The translations under genes and the position numbers were made by a program. This document shows positions 1-11,853 of a DNA stretch of 64,000 nucleotides, one piece after another. The notes under the pieces were generated by a model. The model was not told the DNA's origin, did not search any database, and worked only from the letters and a program-made list of their open reading frames with translations. The stretch comes from Wyeomyia smithii (Eukaryota > Arthropoda > Insecta > Diptera > Culicidae), in contig NC_073695.1 of NCBI RefSeq assembly GCF_029784165.1, positions 106,386,255 to 106,450,254 of the forward strand. Reading direction: 5' to 3'. Positions within the stretch are counted from its first letter, which is position 1. The number at the start of each line of letters is the position of its first letter.

Positions 1-231
1 ACAGTTGAAAGCTGTTTTCATGCTGAAAGTTTGACTGTACATATATTTTGAATGCCAGCACCCTAAAACGTTTGTATATCGTCAAAATACGGCAAGTTTT
101 CATTAGAGGAAGTGCCGACTAATGTACCTAACGTATGTGTTAAAAAAATGGACAAAAATTGACGATTTTTCATGGGTTTACCTTTACACGCGCTGACAGA
201 ACTACACATGCATTATCAATCATATTGACCC

Positions 232-960
232 ATGAGTCAGCAGAAAAATATTGACAGCTCTATCAGGAAGCAGCAGTCCCATCCACTAGTCTCGAAGCTG
301 CAGGCAATGACGCAGCGGCAGTGCCTGAATAAGAAGGTCAAGTCGATTTTCCCGGCAAATCACGACGTGGCAGTGGTGATAGACAACGAGACCTGTCTCA
401 CTCTGAATGATAACGACTGGCAGGGCACTTCGTTTTTTTACCTTCCCACGAAGGAAGTGAGCACCGAGGTGGAGTTTATTTCATACACCAAGTTCCCCAA
501 GAATGTGCTGCTGTGGCTGAAAATCCGCGAGAAGGGGATGCCAAATTGCTCTTCTTTCGCTCCAGGCTGGCCGTGAACGGGAAAATTTATAGTATGAAAT
601 GCCCCCCGGAAGTTGCCGCGTTCATCAAGAAATAACAAAAGGCCAAAGACGCGGTGTATTGGCCGGATCTGGCGTCGGCCGATTGTTGGAGGAGATGGAG
701 CGGCGGAACACCGATGTGGTACCCAAGTTGGCAAACCCGCCCAAGGTTCCCAAGTTGCGTCCTATCGAAGCTTTCTAACCAAGCCTGAAGCGTATAATCT
801 ACTCCAACAATTTTGTCGCAAAAAACGGAGGAGAAATTGATAAATAAAACGACAAAAGAATTAAAAAACATGCCTACATGCATGTTTTCGTCCACCAGGA
901 CGAATGTTCCGGTTAATTGCCGGAAGGGCGCACGCCAGGGCGTAAAATTTTTTTGCGAGG
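232..960 (+). pseudogene. Broken mariner-type (ITm, D37E-like) transposase
   Basis: This is a relic of an IS630-Tc1-mariner DDE transposase, the enzyme that cuts and pastes the transposon. The first stretch, open from 232 to 576, carries VVIDNETC; its Asp codon at 382-384 matches the first catalytic residue. A second block reads VYWPDLAS with an Asp codon at 666-668. A third reads NPPKVPKLRPIE with the Glu codon at 767-769, the form expected in ITmD37E-type enzymes. These blocks lie in three different frames and stop codons intervene, so no full enzyme is made. A C-terminal remnant (KTEEKLINKTTKELKNM) follows at about 813-880. The N-terminal HTH region is not recognisable and no terminal inverted repeats were found. 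Seen: the motifs and broken frames. Known: the DD(E) arrangement of the family. The exact subfamily is inference. Confidence 0.72.
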
Positions 961-1863
961 AAATTAACATAATAACCTTCCATGGAAAATTTAACAAACT
1001 CAATTATCTGTCTCAGTTATTTTTTTACCACCATCCGAAAAAGTCAATTTTTCAAATGCAAACGTTATTACTGATGCTGCACAAAGGCAGCTTTTACTAG
1101 AGGAAGTGCTGCTGCACTGCAGTTGTTGTTAACTAAGGATTGTTGTAGTCGCTGTCTAGAACTAATATGAGCGGTTTCGGCTGAAACAGGTTCTTATTCA
1201 AGCCAAATAGTACATTCTGAATTACTAGGTCTTTAATTCTGTCAACCGTGCTTGGGAAAGCAATCATATAACGATCAATCAGAGGTCGAATTTTGCGTTT
1301 TGACAAGGCTTGACAATTTCCAATAGTACAATAGTTCGAATAATAAAATTACAATTTTCTGCATTTGAGAGGATTCTTAGAAGACTTTCCAATCGATTGC
1401 TGCAAGAACGAAGGAAATCTATCGAAAATTAACCGATTTATTAGCATTTGATATTGGACATATTTTTTACTTTATCCGGTTTTAGTTTTTCATTTTACAT
1501 CCCTATGTCGCTGTGTACGTAGCCGAACTTCCTGATAGACGTAGTTCTACGTCAAAAAACAGATCTTAAATCGGACAAAATCTGAGCTCAAAACAGTGAT
1601 TCTACGAAAGCGTTCTGGGCATGGTTTGATATATTTCACAAAGCAAAATAATATCGAGTATGTAGAGCATTACCGGTAATGCGCTAATATTTGAAAGTTG
1701 TAGTCAAATTATGTCCTATATTGAGTAAAAAAATCTTAGAAATCGACTGGTAGATGTCTGATCCACGTAAAATGTCAGCAACATGTCAATTTTGCCCCAA
1801 TTCCCCTACCATACTAAAATAGGTTTATCTCGACGTTAAATTAACTTATTTGAAATCTGTTTG
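961..1863. other. AT-rich stretch without a recognised gene
   Basis: Only short ORFs occur here and none resembles a protein I recognise. A short sequence near 1095-1110 (tagaggaagtgc) also occurs at 106-120, so the mariner relic may sit inside or beside another old repeat. Confidence 0.4.
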
Positions 1864-2426
1864 CAGTGGTGGGCACTTTCCCGCAAATTCGCTAATCGCT
1901 GATTAGCGACGCTAATATTCAGTTAGCGGTTTAGCGATTTCGCTGATTTTTGAGCTGGTTAGCGAAACTGTTAGCGTCGCTAAAATTTCGGCCTTCGAAA
2001 AGCTAATCGCTAATTCGCTAAATTTTGTAGAGAAGCGACACAAGAACTATTCAAAAAACTGTGAATTGCTGATGGTTTACGTAGATTGCCCGAAAAATGA
2101 ACATACTTTACTGCGAAAGTTACTTTTGGAACGTTTGTTTAATTTAAACAACGTTCAATTGTCTTAATTGTTTAGAGCTTCTCTCTTTACGACACAAGTG
2201 CAAGTCAGTCTTTTTATCCTAGAAAGGAGTTCCAGTTATCGTACAAGCCATAGGAGCATTTCGAAGAACAAGCTCAAGGTCTAGATTGAATTTTTGACAC
2301 ACCAAAAACTTTTGTAAATTGCAATGCGCTTGAAATTATGACAACTTTGGTTCTACTTTTTCGATTCAGATAATAATTAAACTTTTATGAAAACATTCCT
2401 AAAAGCATCTATTTTTAATTCAAGCT

Positions 2427-3753
2427 GAATAACTTTTGTTACTCCTTGAGCATGAGCATGAGCATGAGCATGATTGACCGCCCGCGGTTGCTACTCCGTT
2501 ATTGCCAGATCAGCTGTAATTACACAGAGAACCAACGGATGATGCTTGGGACTAACATGCATCCTCAATGTGTAAAAACTGGTGACCTTAATCTTTATAT
2601 TAGGCAATACCGGCGCCGGCCGCATCCGAATGCAGGTCAAAGAAGGAATTTGTATAGGAAAATGTTGACGTAATACTCGCTTATTGGAAGCCGAGAACAC
2701 CTCTGCACTTCCACGAGAAATCACTGGGATGTTGGAGAAAGGGCAAGGTACACAGCAGGGTTCGTTTTGGTAAACGATGCGCTGTTTTCGAGTGTCGGGT
2801 TCTTTGGAACATGTATCGCGCGAACAAGTTTATTATATCCGCCACGATATTCATAATGCGATTCGAACTTATTCAGTTTTACAATGTAACACCGCTACAA
2901 TAAACCGTACGCAAGGATACTGGATCTGATCAAATTGGGCCAACTTGAAACGATATGATATCTCCTCGTAAGGTGATCTTCTTTACACCGAAATCTATTG
3001 CGCGTTGTTGATCTATCTGTAGATAATTCGACCTCATGATGGTATCGACGCGGAGTCCCTAGGGGTTCGGTCAACCGGACATTTTTTTACCTAACATATC
3101 GACCAACGACGTATCTCGTACACACTTTGTCTGTTCTAAAAAACGATACGATCCCGTACAAAAACACATCTGAAAAACAGAATTTTAACAATGTTGCGCG
3201 CTTATTACGAAAACTAACCATGAGTACGACGCACGCGATGTAGCCTATGCTACTCGTAGCAATCAGATATTTGTCAATCCCGAGTACTTTCGAAGAAACG
3301 AACGCACGTCGGCCGACGCGATTTTTTGAAATGTATACATCGCGTTTTCGTTAATCGCCATATTTATCGACCGGACGAAATCTTCGGTTAAACAGTCACA
3401 GTGAGACATGAACAAGTATCTGGGTATACCCCTCGAAATCATTATATTCCGAAAACGTTCATATAAGTAAAATTATCCCGAGCCGGAAACGCGGTTTACA
3501 TCGAAGCACTATGCACGACCGCTCTATTTCCTCCTACCGATGCAGACATTCGGGGACACGACATTTCACGACATTTCACGCCGATTCTCTCTTAGTTGTC
3601 GATGCGAATGTTGCCTAATAAATAAAAAAATTGGCAATGTTTCATGCATACAAAGCCTTAATAATTTAAAAATGCAACTTTCCATATTGACCAATATATA
3701 GTCTTAAGTTTGTTAACAAAATGCCGACCTAGAATAACTTTTGTTACTCCTTG
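2427..3753 (-). mobile_element. Nested retroposon-like insertion with 22-bp target duplication
   Basis: An exact 22-bp direct repeat (starting GAATAACTTTTG, ending CTCCTTG) lies at 2427-2448 and 3732-3753 and brackets about 1283 bp that interrupt the hAT-like MITE. Immediately inside the left copy is a (GAGCAT)n microsatellite. On the minus strand this reads as a terminal (ATGCTC)n tail, as seen at the 3' ends of some non-LTR elements. The duplication length and the tail suggest a 5'-truncated retroposon in minus orientation. No reverse transcriptase motif is present, so the family is unknown; it may be a 3' UTR piece or a SINE-like element. The part from 2890 to 3600 is unusually CpG-rich for this neighbourhood. 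Confidence 0.6.
2448..2473. repeat. (GAGCAT)n microsatellite
   Basis: About four copies of GAGCAT in a row at the left edge of the nested insertion. The position fits a microsatellite tail of a retroposon. Confidence 0.85.
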
Positions 3754-4046
3754 TTTACAAAATAAAGTATGACTACCGTTTTGTGAACCTCTTATTGTAA
3801 ATAGCTCTGAAAAGTAATTGCTTTCATTTATTTTACCACAAAAGATCGAAGTGGTCCAGATATTACAAAACATGAGCAATAAATATAGCGATATGACTAT
3901 TTACATATTTATAAGTTAGCGATTAGCGAAAGTTCCGCTAGTTTGGGTTTAGCGTTTAGCGATTATCGAGCTTAATTTTCCGGTTAGCGGCTTAGCGATT
4001 AGCGTCGCTAAATTTTCGATTAGCGGTGCCCACCATTGTCTGTTTG

Positions 4047-5976
4047 ATGTTATATCAAGAGGGTAAACGATACTCGAAGATATATTAGAAATTTGTCCTC
4101 ACATGATGCTCCCCTTTTGCGGAGAGAGGGTCTCATTCTTGGTAAGGACTATAAGACAGAATAATCGCGTCTTCGATAAAGTTCCTCACTGAGGGCACTT
4201 AATAAAAGAACGATTTTTTGCAATTTTTTAAATTTATTTGTAATGGAAGATTTAAAACAGTGACATTGGCCCTTCAATTATCCGTGTCTTTGGTCAATAC
4301 TAGCACTTTCTTCTTAATGCTTCTCCTTATTTCTAAATAATTTTTTTCTGGAAATTTTGGAAGTCAAATTTGGAACTATTTACTTAAAACTTCATCGTAT
4401 ACTAGCTAGCAAAGCTGGGACATTGATTGATTTTGTTTTTATTATCTCTTGTTTACCTACTCATTTTTGCCCAAAATTTGTTCGAACAAACCAGTTTTTT
4501 GCGACCACGATCGAACAAATTTTGTTCCGTATTTTATGTCCTAAATCTCAACCTATAATTAACCCTTTATTTCACATCTTTCCTAGCTTTATTAGCTGAA
4601 TATGAGAAAGAACATCGCCCAGGCAGATGTAATTTGAAAAATTTTATTGAATTCTGTACAAAATTTCCTAATGTACTCCACTGCCCATAACCGCATATTT
4701 GTAACATTTGCAAAATTGGTTGTTCGAGCAATTCGCACTTTGACCTTAAATGCATTGTTACTAATATATTCTCGCAAATAGACACTTTAACTAAACTTAG
4801 TATCATGAAGAAAGCACTACTTTACACTATGTATACATTGAATATTACTTTTGAAGTCAAATTGGTTGAAATTTTTGCAATGATACATTTGTGCCATCAC
4901 TTTCAAGCTACTTTTGGAATATATCACATGGAAAAAGAAGTTTTTCATGTATTCAACAAGCATGAGCTGAACATCAGAAACGGATCACCGGTGGTTGGTT
5001 ACCGGACCAGAATAACTTCCGAGTTCCAAAGGATGCAGATGTGGATTTGGATGGGAACTTTTTTGACAAAAAAGTTGAAAAAGTTAAGTAGTGTGACAAT
5101 TATGCGGTTATTTACGCTATGTGACGAAACAACTTGGTATTTTTTACGACTTTTTTCACACAAACATAAGCATATTTTTCCAGATGTAAAAAGTACATAC
5201 TATTCTAAGCATTTCCCAATAAAAAGCACGAAATCCATAAAATGTCGAATGTTACAATTATGCGATCACAGGCAGTCCAGTACTTACTAAACTGAAATGG
5301 ATTTCTTTTCAAAAGATGCCTATAGAATGCATGCTTAGTTTATTTCCAGAAATTATTGGCCTTTCGGTAGGCCTCGTACTATGCAAACACAAACATAACT
5401 TTGCAATATGGCCTACAAAAATGGATCACCTCCAATATTTTTACTAGAATAACAATCTTCAACTCAAATCTAATAAAAATAAAGGCCAAATATGAGCGAG
5501 GAATTGTTTTTTGATGAAGTTAACGACTTTCCAAAATTAATGACTAGAAAAACAACGATTTTAGAATGAAAGTTTCAACATCTATAATTTACTTTCGCAT
5601 GTGTTTTGCCATGCGACTTTCAAGATAAATATTTTATTTCTTTTCTAATTTTTTTAATTTATTTTGTCAAAAAAAAAATATTTCGGGATCGAAATTATCT
5701 ACAACTTTGCCGAAAACAATATATTGATCAAAGAATCCGCTCTGTGGAAAGATTTGTAATCATCAATACCCTTTTTACATAAATCGTTTTCACAAATTAG
5801 TCATGATTCAACACAAATTACTAATAGCACAAACTGACATCTCTGACAAACGAAATCTGTGCAAATTTTTAATCAAACGTTTTGAAATTATTTTTCGTTT
5901 TTTTTTTTGGAAAACATCAACTCCTTTTTTTATTTTTCTATTATCAAACAACCAGCAGTGAATAGTTTACCGTTTG
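4047..5976. other. AT-rich DNA without a recognised gene
   Basis: This interval holds only short or low-complexity reading frames. The longest, 4805-5290 on the plus strand (161 codons), has no recognisable domain and its composition looks like translated AT-rich noncoding DNA. No RNA gene or clear inverted repeat was seen. Confidence 0.4.
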
Positions 5977-5978
5977 TA

Positions 5979-6345
5979 GGGGAACTGCTCCATTGTTCAT
6001 CTCATTTAGCCGATATTCACGAAGAATGCACGGATTAAATACCAAAATTTCACGAAATCATTGAACAAATGAACAAAATACGCTTACGTGATCTTATGGA
6101 ATCGTTAAGCATTGTATATTTAATAAACTTAGCTAGATTTATCCTGTAATTTTGTAAAACAAACCAGTTTTCACAACGCTTCCATATCCATCTCAAAACT
6201 TAAATCACTGCTCAATTATTCACCTCACGACGCCCCCATATTCATCACACTGTTAATCATGAATGAATCACACTATCATGAATGAACGTAGCCGCAGCCC
6301 GTGCAAAATTGGTAACGTAGGTAACCACTGCAGTGTGTTCAAACA
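5979..6345. mobile_element. Truncated copy of the GGGGAACTGCTCC MITE
   Basis: It starts just after a TA with GGGGAACTGCTCC and stays closely similar to the left part of the complete element at 25980-26980 until about 6345, with a small internal deletion after the shared GAACGTAGCCGCAGC. The right end is missing; the sequence runs into LINE debris. Non-autonomous and non-coding. Confidence 0.75.
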
Positions 6346-6372
6346 CTCCAAACACTGGGTTGTAATAATCAA

Positions 6373-6445
6373 GTAGACTTATACTGGGTTCCTGGTCACT
6401 GTGGAATAGATGGGAATGAAAGGGCCGATGAACTGGCATGAACCG
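6373..6445 (+). pseudogene. RNase H fragment of a LOA-type LINE
   Basis: A short plus-strand reading (DLYWVPGHCGIDGNERADEL) matches the last part of a LINE RNase H domain, including the final catalytic Asp in ERADEL. It abuts, head to head, the minus-strand RNase H fragment beginning at 6446. This is a leftover of a second, oppositely oriented element or of an inverted insertion; no intact gene. Confidence 0.7.
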
Positions 6446-6830
6446 ATTTTTTTAAATGATAGAGAGCGGGACAGTGTCCGGTGAGGAGTCCCGTGATGAC
6501 GCGTAGTTCACTACGAGTTAAACTAAGTAGCCTTTCGGTAACCGCAAGGTTGGGGTAGATAAACTGTTTAGCTTGTCTACAACCCTGCGCACGTTGCCAA
6601 TGAGATGCTATTTCTAGCTTTTCCCATGTACTTAGTTCGCCTTTAATGGCAGATATGGAGGTACCCAGAAACGGTTCCGGTCCAATGAATTGCTGAGTGT
6701 CTGTGATCTGTGTTGGTAGGCTGTCGGCATGTTCATTTTCCTCAATTCCATAATGTTCGGGTACCCAAAGTAGCATAACTTTGTTAAGGCAGGAAAGTTC
6801 CCTGAGTGTTGCAATGCACTCCTAGACTAG
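6446..6830 (-). pseudogene. LOA-type LINE copy A, 3' part (end of RNase H and C-terminus)
   Basis: Minus-strand reading gives LLWVPEHYGIEENEHADSL, then FIGPEPFLGTS and ELRVITGLLTGHCPALYHLKK, the same order as in the better preserved copy at 12961-14409. It is the downstream half of an element whose upstream half lies at 12053-12910. The gypsy element 6831-12052 sits between them, and the reading frames line up across the insertion. The frame breaks before the terminal zinc-finger-like region. In the family this polyprotein segment degrades RNA in the RNA/DNA hybrid. This copy is dead. Confidence 0.8.
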
Positions 6831-7029
6831 TGTAAAGGGGTAGATAAATCTTGACCTCAGGATTCGGATAGCAACCACATCAACTCGCACGGGATACTTT
6901 TTAGAGACTGCATATTATTTTATTGCTGATAAAGAGTATAAAGGTTCTTACTAAAAAGTGTAGTCGTATAAGTGTTATAAAGCAGTGGGTTCTACCCATT
7001 ACGTATAAACGGTATTGATAAACCTTACA
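6831..7029 (-). repeat. 3' LTR of the gypsy element
   Basis: 199 bp, TG...CA ends. It matches 11854-12052 with about nine mismatches. On the element's coding (minus) strand this is the downstream LTR; just upstream of it lies a short GGGTGTCCGGG that may act as the polypurine tract, though it is not purely purine. Confidence 0.92.
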
Positions 7030-7084
7030 CCCGGACACCCAGACTTCACTGATGTCCTCATCGAGTTATAATTTACAAATATAT

Positions 7085-7555
7085 TTAATCTTCCACCATT
7101 TCTTCATTCTCATCATCATTGCTTCGCACTGCATCCTCCAAATCAGCTATGTTGCACCAACGTTTCATCCGGTCCGCCGAATAAACCGTAGTGAACTGTC
7201 TCGGCGCCTCGAAACCCGGAACAGTTTTAATTTCGTAGCGATCATTCGCATATACCTTGGACACAATAAATGGACCTTTGAACCGAGGTTCCAATTTTCG
7301 GCTCCCGCCCGGAACATATTGATCCTTAGCTACCAGGACCAAGTCGTTTACTTGATATCGCTCTGCTTCACGCCGATGATCGTCGAAATACCTCTTCTGT
7401 CGCGCTTGATTCACCTCCGTCGCGTGCTGCACTCGTTCACGTAGCTCTCTTGTAGGCACCCGAACATCGTCACTCTCCACCGTTATTACCGCAACAATTT
7501 CGTTCTGAACGACATTTTTAGGCCGGTACGACAACACCAGAGAAGTTGGCGACAC
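7085..7555 (-). pseudogene. Gypsy integrase C-terminal part
   Basis: This is the end of pol: basic, with the reading LEPRFKGPFIVSKVYANDRY followed by a C-terminal acidic tail. The phrase KGPFIV belongs to the GPY/F region that follows the integrase core in many Ty3/gypsy elements and helps multimerisation or DNA binding. It is in the same frame as the integrase core at 7556-7975 but is separated from it by a single in-frame stop codon (TGA). This segment alone would not be active. Confidence 0.8.
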
Positions 7556-7975
7556 TCAAGTCGTTGCGTTCGGCGCCGTATTGATTGCACTTTGCACTGC
7601 TTTCACCTTTTCGTCCCATTTTCGATCGGTTCCATCTACCATGGTACGAATGGCGGTAAGTATGGTGCGGTTACTACGCTCAACTTGCCCATTGCCTCTC
7701 GGAGTTCCCACTGCTACCAGCACATGATCAATGCAGTAATCTTCGCAATATTTCCTTAATGCGTTCGAGGTAAAGGCGGTTCCTCGATCAGTCACGATTC
7801 GAGACGGCAACCCGAACACATTTGCCATTTCCTCTAGCATCCATACTACTGGTTGAGTATTGGTTGACTTAACTGCCTTCATCAGGACAAACTTCGTAAA
7901 TCCGCAGATCACAACCAAAATATGCTCATTTCCCTTCGAGGACCTAGGAAACGGTCCTAAATGGTCCATATGCAC
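7556..7975 (-). pseudogene. Gypsy integrase catalytic core
   Basis: The integrase core inserts the element's cDNA into the host chromosome. The three catalytic acids are visible: Asp in HMDHLGPF, Asp in IVTDRGTAF, and Glu in GNGQVERSNRTI. The block is out of frame with the zinc-binding domain upstream because of a one-base shift near 7985-7995, where reading in the next frame restores IPFYIVHMDHL. It ends in a stop that splits it from the C-terminal part. The core residues are conserved, but the broken frame makes it a pseudogene. Confidence 0.88.
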
Positions 7976-8955
7976 TATGTAGAACGGTATGGGCGTCTTG
8001 GGATCGGGTTGAGGAACCCCTCCGGACGGCCTTGCTTCGATTTAAAAAACGCGCACTTCGGACACGCTGCAATGTACGCACGCACGTACTTTCTCATCTT
8101 TGGGAACCAGAACAATTCTTGCACCATTGCTACCACTTTCTGTTCACCAAAATGTCCTTTCTCATCATGGTAGCTTTTCACAATACGCCAACGTACATTA
8201 TTAGGCACTACCCAGCACTTTTTATTTCCCACTTTTCGATACAGCCGATTGTTCTCCAGAACATAGTTCTGTTGTATTTGCCGGTCTTCATCACACCGCG
8301 GGTCACGCCTCAGTTTATCAATCAAATCCGCCAGTCGGCTATCTTGTCGCTGCATGCTGACCAGGAAATCCGTGTTGGACAGCTCCAGAACCATAATACA
8401 CTCGGCCACGGTTTCTATTTCACGCGGCTCTTCGGTCGGCGACCGCCTCAGGGCGTCGACATGTTGCATCTTTGACCCCGTTCGGTGCTCGATCCGGAAA
8501 TTATACTCCAGCAACTTCAAAAAGTATCGGGCCACTCTTTTATTTAATTTCTTTTTTGAATACGCGTCACGGATGGCAGAGCAGTCTGTCTTTATTACGA
8601 AAAATCTTCCCACTAAATACTGTCGAAACCGTTCAACACTCGCCACCACAGCTAACATCTCGAGCTCATAACTGTGATAAACCGCTTCTGCCTTCGAGTT
8701 CTTCTTGCTAAAGTAGCTCACTGGCCTCCAAACCTCATCCCCTTTTTGCAGCAAAATTCCAGCCACCCCTGCACTCGAAGCATCCGTATGCAATTCCACT
8801 TCTGCATTTTGGTCGTAGAGCACCAGTATAGGTCGAGTCACTAACAAGCGCTTTAATCGCTCAAACGCCTGCTGTTGCTCTGCTGCCCACACAAACTCAA
8901 TCTCTTTCCGCAGTAGGCGAAACAGTGGTTCCACTATAATGCTGTAGTTTTGCAC
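7975..8955 (-). pseudogene. Gypsy RNase H and integrase zinc-binding domain
   Basis: The N-terminal part is the RT-connected RNase H: VELHTDASSAGVAG carries the first catalytic Asp, and LEMLAVVASVERFRQYLVGR the Glu region. It removes the RNA template during cDNA synthesis. Further on is the integrase HHCC zinc finger: YHDEKGHFGEQKVV followed by CPKCAFFKS. The block is in frame with the RT upstream, but a TGA codon at 8959-8961 interrupts at FFR-stop-FVQNY. The reading ends at a frameshift near 7985. All domains are in the order typical of Ty3/gypsy pol. Confidence 0.88.
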
Positions 8956-8958
8956 GAA

Positions 8959-10335
8959 TCATCTGAAAAACCCAGACAGACCTAAAAACTGCTGGACTGT
9001 GTGCACATTCTCTGGAGCTGGGAACTCAGAAACTGCTTTAATCTTCATCACCCCGGGTCGAACACCATCCGCACTCACTTCGAATCCCAGAAATTCCACT
9101 AGACCTTTAAAAAACTGGCTCTTCTTTAAGCTGATGGTAAATCCCTCTCCTCGCAGTGCCACCAGAAGTTTCTCCAACTTCATCAACAATTCTTCTTCAC
9201 TATTACCCGCTAGAATCAAATCGTCAATGTATGCTACCGCTACTATCTTCTGCTTTCTCAACTTTTCAACGATTTTTTTCATCGCTCTCTGGAACACGGG
9301 ACACCCGTTTGACAAACCAAATGGCATGCGAAGGAAACGATAATGTCCATCCATCGTGGAGAACGCCGTATAGTTTTGGCTCTCCGGATCGAGTGGAATT
9401 TGATAGTATCCGCTATACAGATCAACCGTCACAAACATTTTCGCACCAGCTAGTTTTTGTATACACGGCTCTATGTCTGGCATCGGAAATTTGTCTTTCA
9501 CCGTACGAGAGTTCAACAAGCGGTAATCAATTGCCAGCCGAAATTCGTTATTCTTCTTTGGAACCAAAATAACTTGACTATTGTAAGGCGATTCGGTCTC
9601 GGCTATTATTCCGGCTTCTAACATCTCGTGCACCAACTCTGTCAAAACACTCTCTCGGACATACTCCAGCTTTCGAGGTTTAACATATACCGGCTCATCA
9701 CTAATCAAGTTTATCTTCATTTTTGTCGATGTAGCGCAACCCACCTCACTCATCCGCATGGCAAAACAGTCTCGATAGTTGTTGACCAACTGACACAACC
9801 GCACAATGTATTCAGCTGGGCCATCACTGTTTATTTGATCTTCAGTTATTGCGCTCACTTCTGATTCCACATCGATCGTATACATACGGATCACGGGATC
9901 ACTGTTACTACCCCTTGCGTGAGAAAGTTCGTCTTCACTACTACCACCAACCCGAGAATGTGTGGGTTTCGGCGCAGTCTCCCACTCAAATTTCACTTCC
10001 CCCTTGCGTTTCACCATTATTAGTCCGTCACGATCGATTATGTCTTCGCCCAAGATCACCGCCGTATCTTGGACCCAAGTCGGCACTACCTGAAGCTCCA
10101 CGGGTAAAGTTACACCATCGACCTGCATATCAGCGCACACTTTTGATGTAACATTGATCTTTTTCTTCCCGAATCCTCGGAGTACCTTCTGACTAGGTTT
10201 CACTTCCCCCACATTCTTCGCGAATTTTTCTTGTATGGTCGATACTTTTCCTCCTGTGTCAACGAGAGCTTTCATCGCAACTCCACCAACCATTACATTT
10301 TTCACGAAAACGCTTTTCTGGTCCAGCACCTGCAT
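8959..10335 (-). pseudogene. Gypsy protease and reverse transcriptase
   Basis: Pol begins with an aspartic protease: ALVDTGGKVSTIQ holds the DTG active site at about residues 27-29. The reverse transcriptase follows: VPKKNNEFRLAIDYRLLN, FVTVDLYSGYYQIPL (first catalytic Asp), FLRMPFGLSNGCPVFQ, and AVAYIDDLILAG (YIDD catalytic pair). The end reads VQQFLGLSGFFR. The frame is open for 458 codons and terminates at TGA 8959-8961 just before the RNase H. Its frame is shifted by +1 relative to gag, and the two overlap, so ribosomal frameshifting or a lost base would be needed to join them. The protein copies element RNA into DNA in cytoplasmic particles. Confidence 0.92.
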
Positions 10336-10339
10336 TGTC

Positions 10340-11407
10340 TTAGAGTACTGGATTTTTGACTCCCGCCTGAGACGGACAGTCTTTTTTCATGTGGCCTCCT
10401 TTTTGACATGAATGGCACACCACATTAGGACAACGTCGCGCAATATGACCCGGTTTATGGCACTGAAAACAAACATCGGCACACGGCTCTCTTCTTCGTG
10501 GGCCATTATACACGGATGCGCCAGGTTCGGATTTGGCGAGTGCTACTGCATCCACATTATCGATCCACCGCAGCTCTCCAAGCAACTCTTCAACCGTCTC
10601 TACCTTGCCTATTGTCATTCCCGCTCGTTTTACATATTGACGAAGTCCACTTGTCATGTACGTCACTGTGGTTTCTTCATCGAAGCCGCCTTTTCTTCCG
10701 AGTGCCAACATCTCATACACATATTCTTCTACCGTCTCTCCAGCCTTCCATTTGCGAGAGGATAACAGGTTGTGATAGTATATAGGGTTTTTCTTCGACG
10801 GGAACCCCTTCACTATTTCGGTTTTAAACGATTTCCAATGTCGCCACGCATTCGGACACCCATCTAACCACAACTTCGCACAACCACCAAGATTCAGCCG
10901 TGAACAATGTAGTCGTATGGCGGATGACCACTCGTGTACATCACCAATATCATCTATAGATTTTACCCATGTATCGGCCGACAAACACGAGGATATCTTC
11001 GGGTCAAAGGTGGACACATACTCTTTAAGCTCACGAAAGTCGGGTATTCTAGCCGCATTCGCGTTACTACTACCACTGACTACTACTTGTGAGCTACTTT
11101 GCGCCGCTTGCTTAGCCTGCGCAAGCTCCAACTTGAGTGTTTGAATCTAGGCTCGTAGTTGTTCTTCCATCTTTAATCTCTTCGCACGTTTGTCTTTCTC
11201 TCTCCGATCAACTACGCTCGGTGGTAAATCACTCTTATCGTTCGGGATTAATATCGATTCAGAGAGTTCGCCGGATTCACTCACGATACTCTGCGAATCG
11301 GAATGTTCATCTGAGTCACTCACAATACTCAAACGGAGAGCTTCTTGGAAGGATAACTCAGAATCACTGTCACTCATAACCCTCACTCCAACACGAGTTC
11401 TCCGCAA
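10340..11407 (-). pseudogene. Gypsy Gag with one in-frame stop
   Basis: Gag packages the element RNA. From 11407 the reading is rich in Ser, Asp and Glu, then a charged coiled-coil-like stretch (DRREKDKRAKRLKMEEQLRA) ends in a single TAG at 11147-11149. The same frame resumes at once and runs to 10340. The second part has a capsid-like domain (WVKSIDDIGDVHEWSSAIR, KLWLDGCPNAWRHWKSFK, GETVEEYVYEMLALGR) and two CCHC zinc knuckles near the end: CFQCHKPGHIARRC and CHSCQKGGHMKKDC. Two tandem knuckles are typical of this class. The stop is the only visible lesion in Gag. Confidence 0.88.
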
Positions 11408-11853
11408 TCGTGCGACGCTACTTTACTCACAATCTTCACGCGAATCTCACTAATGGTTGAATACGAACCGGTTGATCTTTCCGTCTATTGTCCCCGAAAC
11501 ACAATAGCTCTTTTAAAAACTATTCAACTAGTGCTAGTTGTACCACGCGGTCTTTGAATTGAGATCAACTCATCAGTAAATTCACTTTACTAAATCTACT
11601 CCTTCGGCTAACTTTACGCTCACACTACTCACAAGCTAACTCGCTCGATTCTAGCTAAACTACACTGGATACCCCTTGCGATTGGTTAAAAGGTCTGGGG
11701 TTTATCACAGCTGTCTCGATCCCGTGCTTCACACGCACTCTAGCGTATCACCACCGCGAAATTCCCACACGGAATATATACGCGATTAACACCACCGACT
11801 AGTTTAAGCGCTCTAGTTCGGCATAACCTGGGTTATCTATCCTGTCTACAGTA
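11408..11853 (-). other. Gypsy 5' leader between LTR and gag
   Basis: About 450 bp of non-coding leader on the minus strand. The sequence right after the LTR reads TACTGTAGACAGGATAGATA and does not begin with the TGG expected of a tRNA primer-binding site. No other feature was recognised. Confidence 0.6.

Larger units (their letters stand above)
1864..4038. mobile_element. hAT-like MITE with 8-bp target duplication
   Basis: The ends are inverted copies: the left end starts CAGTGGTGGGCAC and the right end, reverse complemented, starts CAATGGTGGGCAC. The element is flanked by an exact 8-bp direct repeat TCTGTTTG (1856-1863 and 4039-4046). CA-rich termini with GGTGGGCA and 8-bp duplications are typical of hAT elements. 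Both subterminal regions (1890-2030 and 3915-4025) are crowded with the short motif TTAGCG/CGCTAA, repeated more than a dozen times in both orientations; such arrays often serve as transposase binding sites. No hAT transposase is recognisable, so this is non-autonomous. About 1.3 kb of the interior (2449-3731) looks like a later insertion, leaving a MITE of about 0.85 kb. Family assignment is inference from ends plus duplication length. Confidence 0.8.

Noticed and set aside
4805..5290. 161-codon plus-strand ORF
   Set aside because: No domain, signal or neighbour support; amino-acid mix typical of translated AT-rich DNA.
9156..9572. Plus-strand ORFs across the gypsy pol region
   Set aside because: Shadows of the protease-RT frame on the minus strand.
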